Below are positions 1 to 5,069 of a stretch of DNA of 13,069 nucleotides, in pieces. A program made the position numbers and the translations under genes. Each line of letters opens with the position of its first letter. Within the stretch, counting starts at the first letter, position 1. The stretch spans positions 1 to 13,069 of the forward strand of contig CALPIT020000047.1 of the NCBI GenBank assembly GCA_943323705.2, given 5' to 3'. This DNA is from Streptomyces griseus. Lineage in GTDB: Bacteria; Bacteroidota; Bacteroidia; Chitinophagales; Chitinophagaceae. Under the pieces are notes generated by a model, which saw nothing but the letters and a program-made list of their open reading frames with translations, searched no databases and was not told the origin of the DNA.

Positions 1-259
1 CATGTAGAATCACATTGTTGTAATTTACATCTTCGCTGTGTTTGTGCAATTCCCAATCAGATGAAACCACATGCAATTCAATATTGCCAAACCAAATCGT
101 GTCACCCATCTCTATTTTACCATTTAAAAAATCAGGACCTTGATTGGAATTTAAAGTCCCCGGAGAAGAAATTTTAATCAAAGTATGATCTGTAGTATAT
201 AATTCATCTTTATTAAACAACTGGTATTGCCAGATGTAGTGCAGCAACTTTTCATTCAT
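1..259 (-). CDS. DUF2851 family protein (N-terminal part, cut by window edge)
   Basis: Reading the minus strand from the ATG at 257-259 gives an open frame of 86 codons that runs off the left edge. It begins MNEKLLHYIWQYQLFNK and contains the stretches SNQGPDFLNGKI, GNIELHVVSSDWELHKH and YNNVILH. These match what I know of the start of DUF2851 proteins, a family common in Bacteroidota whose function is unknown; the Asn-Gln-Gly-Pro-Asp-Phe and Asp-Trp-x-x-His-x-His patterns are its most recognisable part. No signal peptide is visible, so it is probably cytoplasmic. It lies on the same strand as maf, 119 bases downstream of it, so it may share that transcript, although the spacing also allows its own promoter. 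The catalytic role, if any, cannot be judged from this fragment. Confidence 0.8.
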   Translation of the reverse strand, partial: MNEKLLHYIWQYQLFNKDELYTTDHTLIKISSPGTLNSNQGPDFLNGKIEMGDTIWFGNIELHVVSSDWELHKHSEDVNYNNVILH

Positions 260-378
260 GATACGATTGTTTTAAATTGTTTTCATTCACAAAATAAAAT
301 CATCGTGAAAAGACAACCATGTGAAAAACACAGTTGATCTTAAGTATTATTACCCTTTAAAAGTGCTGAAAAAAATGA

Positions 379-942
379 CTAAAAATGATGTTGTAAGGCT
401 TGCACCACCCTGCTTACAGGCAATCCCATCACATTGTAAAAATCGCCTTTGATAGATTTAATGCCTGTAACCCCTATCCATTCTTGAATCGCATAGGCTC
501 CGGCTTTATCATAAGGTTTGTATTTATCAATATAGAATTCAATTTGAGCATCCGTTAATTCATAAAAACAGACTTCCGTTGTATCAGCAAATGCGATTTC
601 ATTTTCTTCATTAAGCATAAATACACCTGTAATGACTTCATGTGTTTTGCCTGATAATTTTCTAATAATTCTCATGGCATCAGCTTTGTCTTTGGGCTTG
701 CCGATGATTTCATTTTCGCAAACTACAATCGTATCTGCTGCAAGAATGGGAAGTGTTGGTTTGAATTGATCCTTTACTTTTAAGGCTTTGTTTTTTGCAA
801 TATGAATAGCAACTTCAGAGAAGTTCAAATAATCGGGATAAGTTTCTTCCGCATCACTGACTAAAATTTCAAAGTCAACCTCAGCCCATTCGAGGAGTTG
901 TTTTCTTCTTGGAGATTGCGAAGCTAGAATGATTTTTTGCAT
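379..942 (-). CDS. maf: Maf family nucleoside triphosphate pyrophosphatase (dTTP/UTP type)
   Basis: A 187-residue cytoplasmic protein of normal family length. Maf enzymes hydrolyse non-canonical or excess nucleoside triphosphates to the monophosphate and pyrophosphate. Visible motifs, in order: SQSPRR at residues 8-13 (phosphate-binding loop), AADTIV at 68-73 with Asp70 as the expected catalytic acid, GKP at 81-83, LSGKTHEV at 96-103, DKAGAYAIQ at 145-153, and GDFYNVMGLP at 166-175. The overall pattern resembles E. coli YhdE and B. subtilis Maf (dTTP/UTP specific) more than YceF; that subfamily call is inference. The gene starts 11 bases after the stop of the prenyltransferase gene and is almost certainly in one operon with it and the HAD phosphatase. 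The older name, septum formation inhibitor, comes from overexpression effects. Confidence 0.95.
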   Translation of the reverse strand: MQKIILASQSPRRKQLLEWAEVDFEILVSDAEETYPDYLNFSEVAIHIAKNKALKVKDQFKPTLPILAADTIVVCENEIIGKPKDKADAMRIIRKLSGKTHEVITGVFMLNEENEIAFADTTEVCFYELTDAQIEFYIDKYKPYDKAGAYAIQEWIGVTGIKSIKGDFYNVMGLPVSRVVQALQHHF

Positions 943-953
943 GATGGAATTAA

Positions 954-1892
954 TTATAAAAATGACATGGAAAGAATTCCTGCTAGCATGATGAGTTTGA
1001 GCTGATTGCTGATTTTATGATAATCGGCTGCAGTTTCTGAACGATATAAATTCTTAATCATAATTAATAAAGGTGCAATTATTAAAAGCACTACAAATGC
1101 AACGCTGAATCGGAACCCATTTTGCCAGGCATACAATTGAATAACGCCAATTGCACCCGAACACACAATCATCCACACAGCAGCAAATACTTTAGAAGCA
1201 GGAACGCCCCAAACAATCGGCATGGTTTTGCATCCAAATTGTATATCTCCATTCATGTCTTCTATATCTTTTACAACCTCTCTGATTAATGTAATGATGA
1301 ATGCAAATCCTGCATAGAGCACCGTGAATTTATAAAGTCTTTTTACATCGAAAGGTAATTGTTCATGTGGCCAGCCATGCAAATTAAATAAGCTGGCACC
1401 GGAAAAAAGATAAACAACGATAATCGTCCAAGCAGTTAACAACGAAATTAAAATATTCCCAATTAATAATTTTTTCTTGAAATGGGTAGAATACAACCAA
1501 AGCGCAATTACACAAAGTGTATTGAAAATTAATATCGACCATTGTGAAATTTTGATACTAATCACAGCACTTATTAAAATGCCAGTAGCAGATAAAATCC
1601 AGTGCCACATGATAGCCCATCTTCTTTTGATAATGGTATCTACAACTACTTTATCGGGTTTGTTAATATTGTCTATCTGTAAGTCAAAATAATCATTGAT
1701 AATATATCCAGCAGCGGCAATTAAAATAGATGCAAAAATCAACAGGTGAAAATCAGTTTCAAAATTAATGACATTGATTTTCTTTAAAGGAACTTTTAAA
1801 ACAATGAAATGATAAAAAAGAAATTGAGTGAGGGCGATGAAAAAAAGATTGGGCCATCGAATTAATTTAAAAAAGGCAATCAATAGTTTCAT
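954..1892 (-). CDS. UbiA-family prenyltransferase (geranylgeranylglycerol-phosphate geranylgeranyltransferase-like)
   Basis: A polytopic membrane enzyme of 312 residues from the ATG at 1892. A frame extension to a TTG at 1928 would overlap the upstream gene by 14 bases; I prefer the ATG because MKLLIAFFKLIRWPNL is how such proteins usually begin. UbiA enzymes transfer a polyprenyl chain to an acceptor using two Asp-rich motifs. The first is NDYFDLQID at residues 66-74, followed by NKPDK. The second is DIEDMNGD at 209-216, preceded by REVVK. Around seven to nine hydrophobic segments fill the rest. Bacteroidota homologues are commonly annotated as geranylgeranylglycerol-phosphate geranylgeranyltransferase, an archaeal-lipid-type activity, but the true acceptor in these bacteria is not something the sequence shows. 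No quinone-pathway neighbours are present. It sits between the HAD phosphatase and maf in a tight operon. Confidence 0.85.
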   Translation of the reverse strand: MKLLIAFFKLIRWPNLFFIALTQFLFYHFIVLKVPLKKINVINFETDFHLLIFASILIAAAGYIINDYFDLQIDNINKPDKVVVDTIIKRRWAIMWHWILSATGILISAVISIKISQWSILIFNTLCVIALWLYSTHFKKKLLIGNILISLLTAWTIIVVYLFSGASLFNLHGWPHEQLPFDVKRLYKFTVLYAGFAFIITLIREVVKDIEDMNGDIQFGCKTMPIVWGVPASKVFAAVWMIVCSGAIGVIQLYAWQNGFRFSVAFVVLLIIAPLLIMIKNLYRSETAADYHKISNQLKLIMLAGILSMSFL

Positions 1893-1914
1893 CTTGGCCC
1901 GGATTTTAAGAGAT

Positions 1915-2442
1915 TTATTTTGCTGCAATATCGTTATCGATATCCCAGTGAAGGTTGAGCTTTAGCACTTTTTCAATAACATCTCTTACACAACCTTTTC
2001 CACCTGCAAATGGAGAAATGTACATGGATATTTCTTTTATTTCTGTAACAGCATCTGAAGGACAACAAGCCAAACCAACTGATTTCATGACTTTGTAATC
2101 GGGAATGTCATCACCAATAAAAAGAACTTGTTCTTTAGATAAACCTAGTTCAATCATTTTCTTATTGAGTAATTGCGCTTTGTCTTTGATACCCATATTC
2201 ACATCCTTAATGCCTAATTTTTTCATTCTGTTTTCAACAGCGCCATCATCTGAGGCGCCGGAAATAATGATAAGATGATATCCTTTTTTTACAGCTAACT
2301 GTAATGCATAGCCGTCTTTGATATTCATCGTGCGAGTTTCATTCAATCCGCCATCCAATAAAATTAACGAGCCATCAGTCAACACGCCATCTACATCCAT
2401 TGCGATGAGTTTGATGGGTTTAAAGTGTTGGAGGATGTTCAT
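1915..2442 (-). CDS. KdsC-like HAD-IIIA phosphatase (3-deoxy-D-manno-octulosonate 8-phosphate phosphatase type)
   Basis: A 175-residue capless HAD hydrolase, the usual length for KdsC. KdsC removes phosphate from KDO 8-phosphate, giving KDO for the lipopolysaccharide inner core. HAD motif I is MDVDGVLTDG at 15-24, with nucleophile Asp16 and acid/base Asp18. Motif II is the SG pair at 61-62. The motif III lysine is probably Lys86 or Lys88 in IKDK. Motif IV is GDDIPD at 110-115. The tail GGKGCVRDVIE at 147-157 closely matches the conserved KdsC C-terminal segment that reaches the active site of the neighbouring subunit in the tetramer. No kdsA, kdsB or kdsD gene is in the window, so the exact substrate is inferred; relatives fused to or acting in nonulosonate pathways share the same fold. 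It begins an apparent operon with the prenyltransferase and maf. Confidence 0.87.
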   Translation of the reverse strand: MNILQHFKPIKLIAMDVDGVLTDGSLILLDGGLNETRTMNIKDGYALQLAVKKGYHLIIISGASDDGAVENRMKKLGIKDVNMGIKDKAQLLNKKMIELGLSKEQVLFIGDDIPDYKVMKSVGLACCPSDAVTEIKEISMYISPFAGGKGCVRDVIEKVLKLNLHWDIDNDIAAK

Positions 2443-2480
2443 GAAAAAATGTTTATGGTTTGTTGTTTGGTGTTTGGTCG

Positions 2481-2557
2481 CCCCCTTAATCCCCCCAAGG
2501 GGGAAATGATAGGCAATTTAAATTATCAAATTATCAAATTGTTCAATTATCAAATTG
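2481..2557. repeat. Intergenic repeat block: C/G hairpin plus AATTATCAA units
   Basis: The gap between the IscX gene and the HAD phosphatase gene holds two repeat-like elements. First is a hairpin-capable stretch with arms CCCCCTT (2481-2487) and AAGGGGG (2497-2503). Second, at 2521-2557, are degenerate copies of AATTATCAA / TTATCAAATTG, with three copies of ATTATCAAAT-type units. On the minus strand these read as runs of TTGATAATT. Both sequence types recur in intergenic regions of Bacteroidota genomes in my recollection. Their role is unknown; the C/G hairpin could weakly attenuate transcription between the two minus-strand gene groups. Confidence 0.7.
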
Positions 2558-2561
2558 CAGG

Positions 2562-2798
2562 TTACTTCTGCCCATCCCTCCACTCATACACCCATGTGCT
2601 CTGGATCATTTCAAGATGACCTTCATTTGATTCTTCTGGTTTTCCAACAAAGCTCGGGATTTCTAAAACCCATTTGTGAAGGTCGGTAAAACGAATTCTG
2701 TAAATCTGACTTTCGCCAAAATCATCTCCGAAACGTTCATACAATTTCATGGCAATATCTTCGTAGTCATTCCAGTGAATAGGTAGTTCGAATGTCAT
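2562..2798 (-). CDS. iscX: IscX-like Fe-S cluster assembly adaptor
   Basis: A 78-residue acidic protein resembling E. coli IscX (YfhJ, 66 residues). Matching stretches are HWNDYEDIAMKLYERFGD near the N-terminus (IscX: W-x-D-x-x-x-I-x-x-x-L), YRIRFTDLHKWVLEI at about 33-47 (IscX: VRFTDMHQWI), and EESNEGHLEMIQSTWVYEW at 55-73 (IscX: ASNEKILEAILLVWLDE). IscX binds the cysteine desulfurase IscS and iron and tunes cluster assembly. Here it follows the ferredoxin gene by 11 bases, the same fdx-iscX order as at the end of the E. coli isc operon, but iscS, iscU, hscA and hscB are not nearby. This copy is about 12 residues longer than the E. coli protein, mostly in the N-terminal half (GESQIY insertion). 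Confidence 0.9.
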   Translation of the reverse strand: MTFELPIHWNDYEDIAMKLYERFGDDFGESQIYRIRFTDLHKWVLEIPSFVGKPEESNEGHLEMIQSTWVYEWRDGQK

Positions 2799-2809
2799 TT
2801 TATTATTTT

Positions 2810-3145
2810 TTATTCTCCTAAAAATTGTGTCTGGTCAGGTAATGTAACAATGATTTCGCCTGAGCCTGAATTCAGCATACATTGACAACCCAGTCTTGAA
2901 CTTAAACGTGGATTTACGGCACGATCAATGAAATCTTCTTCTTTATCTGATAATTCTTCTATGAAATCTTCACCTTTTTCAACATATAAGTGACATGTAC
3001 TGCAGGCACATACACCACCACAATTGTGATGTAATTCAATGTCATTTTTTAGTGCTACTTCCAATATCGACTGGTCAGCATCTATATTTTCAAGCGTAAC
3101 GGGCTCTAATCCTTTTTGTTCAAATCGAAACGTAATTTTATACAT
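2810..3145 (-). CDS. fdx: 2Fe-2S ferredoxin, adrenodoxin/Isc type
   Basis: A 111-residue soluble electron carrier of typical length. The cluster ligands follow the adrenodoxin pattern C-x5-C-x2-C...C. They are Cys42, Cys48 and Cys51 in HHNCGGVCACSTCHLYVE, and Cys87 in SRLGCQCML. Two further cysteines, Cys46 and Cys89, lie inside or next to the binding loop and are not expected ligands. ELSDKEEDFIDRA at 65-77 is the usual acidic partner-binding helix of this type. The gene is first in a pair with the IscX gene, so a role in donating electrons during Fe-S cluster assembly is the best guess. A promoter candidate with TAGGTTTG on the minus strand is about 20 bases upstream. Confidence 0.93.
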   Translation of the reverse strand: MYKITFRFEQKGLEPVTLENIDADQSILEVALKNDIELHHNCGGVCACSTCHLYVEKGEDFIEELSDKEEDFIDRAVNPRLSSRLGCQCMLNSGSGEIIVTLPDQTQFLGE

Positions 3146-3158
3146 ACCTGTTTTTTTC

Positions 3159-3170
3159 GGTTTGCAAACC
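3159..3170. promoter_or_regulatory. Perfect 12-bp palindrome, possible operator
   Basis: The sequence GGTTTGCAAACC is a perfect palindrome that overlaps the candidate -7 box of the ferredoxin gene and the probable transcription start. A dimeric regulator bound here would block the promoter. No regulator gene is nearby to name as partner. A 12-bp palindrome can also occur by chance. Confidence 0.3.
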
Positions 3171-3172
3171 TA
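3165..3172 (-). promoter_or_regulatory. Candidate Bacteroidota -7 box for fdx-iscX
   Basis: On the minus strand these bases read TAGGTTTG, a full match to the phylum's TAnnTTTG -7 consensus. The match sits 19 bases before the ferredoxin ATG and would give a leader of roughly 14 bases. The expected TTG at -33 is not present at the usual spacing (ACA or TAC there instead), so the promoter may be weak or activator-assisted. Confidence 0.45.
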
Positions 3173-3281
3173 CATGAAAAAATATGAATTCTGTAAAATC
3201 TTCCTTTACATATTAGTAATATTTGCCTGAATTTTGTACTTTGTAAGAGCAACTGAAACCAATCTGCTAATTACCTTATTT

Positions 3282-3923
3282 ATGAAACTTAATTTCAATT
3301 ACTGTTTTGTTTTTTTTCTCAGTTTAACTTTATTGATAATTTCCTGTAAAGAAGATGAACAAAAAACAGCAGTAGACAAATCAACCATTATTGTAAAGAG
3401 TAATAAGCTAAGGAGCAAAAATGATACAACCCCAAGAAGTGTACCCATTATCAACATTTCTGATACCATAGAATTTCCTAATATAGTGTTGTGTGTAAAA
3501 GACAGCGCTATTAATAATGTAAGGTTAAGTCAGAAGCTGGCTAAAATCTACGGTATTAAACTTGCAGAACTCATCAAGAAAAATAAATTAAAAGTCACCG
3601 GGCCGCCCATGGCTTGGTATAAAACACAGAAAGCTCCTTTTTTCTTTGAAGCAGGGATTCCAGTAGATAGAAAACCAAAGAAATTACCAAAGGGATTTGT
3701 GATCAAGCAAACTGGTGGAGTAAGAGCGATAGTAGCTCATTATTTCGGACCTTATGAAGAAACGCCTCAGGGATATGCCGTTTTAAAAGAGTGGATTGCA
3801 GATGAACACAAGTCGATTGCTGCGCCTCCTTATGAAATATATGTATCAGACCCGATTGGTAAAGATGGACAACCTATTGATCCTTACAAAGTTCAAACAG
3901 ATATTGTTTATCCATATCGTTAG
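3282..3923 (+). CDS. Lipoprotein with GyrI-like (effector-binding) domain
   Basis: A 213-residue protein from the ATG at 3282. The frame is open back to 3234, but only the internal Met places a signal peptide at the N-terminus. Residues 1-21 form a lipoprotein signal (MKLNFNYCFVFFLSLTLLIIS) with the lipidated Cys22 after IIS. Residues KED directly after the cysteine fit the lysine-plus-acidic lipoprotein export signal described in Capnocytophaga, suggesting placement on the cell surface (inference). Residues from about 55 to 213 resemble the GyrI-like/AraC effector-binding fold: FEAGIPVDR, AIVAHYFGPYEETPQGYAVLKEWIADE, PPYEIYVSDP and a terminal TDIVYPYR. That fold binds small hydrophobic or cationic ligands in BmrR/Rob relatives. 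The gene is monocistronic, with its stop overlapping that of the convergent DUF2520 gene. The ligand is unknown. Confidence 0.82.
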   Translation: MKLNFNYCFVFFLSLTLLIISCKEDEQKTAVDKSTIIVKSNKLRSKNDTTPRSVPIINISDTIEFPNIVLCVKDSAINNVRLSQKLAKIYGIKLAELIKKNKLKVTGPPMAWYKTQKAPFFFEAGIPVDRKPKKLPKGFVIKQTGGVRAIVAHYFGPYEETPQGYAVLKEWIADEHKSIAAPPYEIYVSDPIGKDGQPIDPYKVQTDIVYPYR

Positions 3924-4675
3924 GCATCCATAATACTGTTTGTGAGATGCACATAAAGCTCTTTCCACTCGGGATAGTTTTGTAGGAGACTTAAATGTTT
4001 TTCAATAGTAAACAAATCATTTCTGGCAGCTGGCCCGGTTTGCAATTTAGCAGGCGATAATTCCGTCATTCTTACAGCAGTTTCTACAATCAAGGGTTTT
4101 AATACATTGAAATCTACTCCTTCTTTTTGGCAGAAACTTTCAGCAATAGCGTACAGGTGGTTGGTGAAATTATTTACAAATACAGCAGCCACATGTAATT
4201 TTTGTCTTTGTTCATCATTGGCAACTTGCACTTGATCTGAAATTGTTAAGGCCAATTGTTGTAGTAAGTCTAAAGTAAATGAATCCGAAGCATCTATTAA
4301 AATGGGTACCGGTGGAATGATTTTCATTTCTTTTTTCAGACTTTGTAAAGGATAGAAAACACCATATTGAGAGGATATTGTTTTCAATACTTCTTTAGGA
4401 ACCGAGCCTGCAGTATGTGCTATTGGTTTGTTCAAATTCTTGATGAATTCTACATGAGGTGTTAAAGCGGTATCGGCTACTGCAACTATATATATATCAG
4501 CGTTTATATCAGGCAATCCATGATAATCTGAGAATTTACAATTAAGTTCATTGGCAAGTGTGGCTGCATGTTCAATATTTCGACTCATCACTTGCAAAAC
4601 TTCAACATCATTTTGAATCATTAACCGTCCTAAAATTGTTGCCGCATTTCCGGAACCAATGATTACTACTTTCAT
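3920..4675 (-). CDS. Rossmann-fold and DUF2520 domain protein (F420/NADP- or ProC-like oxidoreductase family)
   Basis: A 251-residue cytoplasmic protein. Residues 1-90 form a Rossmann domain: VVIIGSGNAATILGRLM with the dinucleotide loop GSGNAA at 7-12, then ADIYIVAVADTAL at 59-71 and AHTAGSV at 86-92, a layout shared with pyrroline-5-carboxylate reductases. The rest is the helical DUF2520 domain, with FYPLQSL at 107-113, LHVAAVFVNNFTNHLYAIAE at 160-179 and LQTGPAARND at 211-220. The Thr-Gly-Pro-x-x-Arg-x-Asp pattern is characteristic of DUF2520. No substrate is known for this family as far as I can recall. In Flavobacteriia I recall this gene next to the KdsC-like, UbiA and Maf genes; here it is separated from them by three genes. 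Confidence 0.9.
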   Translation of the reverse strand: MKVVIIGSGNAATILGRLMIQNDVEVLQVMSRNIEHAATLANELNCKFSDYHGLPDINADIYIVAVADTALTPHVEFIKNLNKPIAHTAGSVPKEVLKTISSQYGVFYPLQSLKKEMKIIPPVPILIDASDSFTLDLLQQLALTISDQVQVANDEQRQKLHVAAVFVNNFTNHLYAIAESFCQKEGVDFNVLKPLIVETAVRMTELSPAKLQTGPAARNDLFTIEKHLSLLQNYPEWKELYVHLTNSIMDA

Positions 4676-5069
4676 AATTTTTGCTTGAAGTTTTGTAATA
4701 AGAAAAATCTCGAAATTGAAAGTACAAAAAAACTTCTGCTGTTTTAAAAAATTAGTTTTTCCCGAAACCCGGAAGAAAAAAACTTTTAAATTTTATAAAA
4801 AAAATAAAAATACACAAATAGCTTCCTTCAAATCAAATTCTATTTTTCTTTCAAACTCAATACTGTAGCGGTTTTCGACTTTACGGTGTTTTTCACCACT
4901 GTCGTTGTTATTGGTTAGGATTTTTGATGGTTTTAATGCTTTTTTAAGATTGGTTATTCGGAAGAAAAATTTGTTTTTTCAATTTTAAACTAATATTGCA
5001 TAGAATTTCTTTGCTTTTTTCGAATTTATTTAATGATTAAGGCAAACAGAAAAAATAATATTTAATAGT
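4676..5069. other. 394-base AT-rich gap between divergent DUF2520 and topA genes
   Basis: No gene is convincing here. The region carries the divergent promoters of the flanking genes and is very AT-rich except for a more balanced patch at about 4866-4920. That patch includes a short hairpin, GGTG-TTTTT-CACC, at 4885-4897. An 11-base direct repeat, CGGAAGAAAAA, occurs at 4770-4780 and 4959-4969, each just upstream of A/T-rich sequence. The function of these elements is unknown; they could be binding sites or chance in a skewed background. Confidence 0.5.
4971..4998 (+). promoter_or_regulatory. Candidate topA promoter
   Basis: TTG at 4971-4973 is followed after 17 bases by TAATATTG at 4991-4998, one mismatch from TAnnTTTG. 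The spacing is at the short end of what is described for Bacteroidota. It would give a leader of roughly 65 bases. Other near-matches exist in this AT-rich region, so this is a weak call. Confidence 0.3.

Noticed and set aside
1477..1692. Plus-strand open frame of 71 codons opposite the prenyltransferase gene
   Set aside because: It lies wholly antisense to a gene with clear family motifs and has no homology pattern of its own.
2318..2619. Two plus-strand open frames of 63-64 codons across the repeat gap
   Set aside because: They cross repeat sequence and overlap clear minus-strand genes; the translations are low-complexity with no recognisable domain.
4846..4920. Short minus-strand open stretch reading TTTVVKNTVKSKTATVLSLKEK
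   Set aside because: Only about 24 codons between stops, with no ATG and no recognisable family; most likely chance in a somewhat less AT-rich patch.
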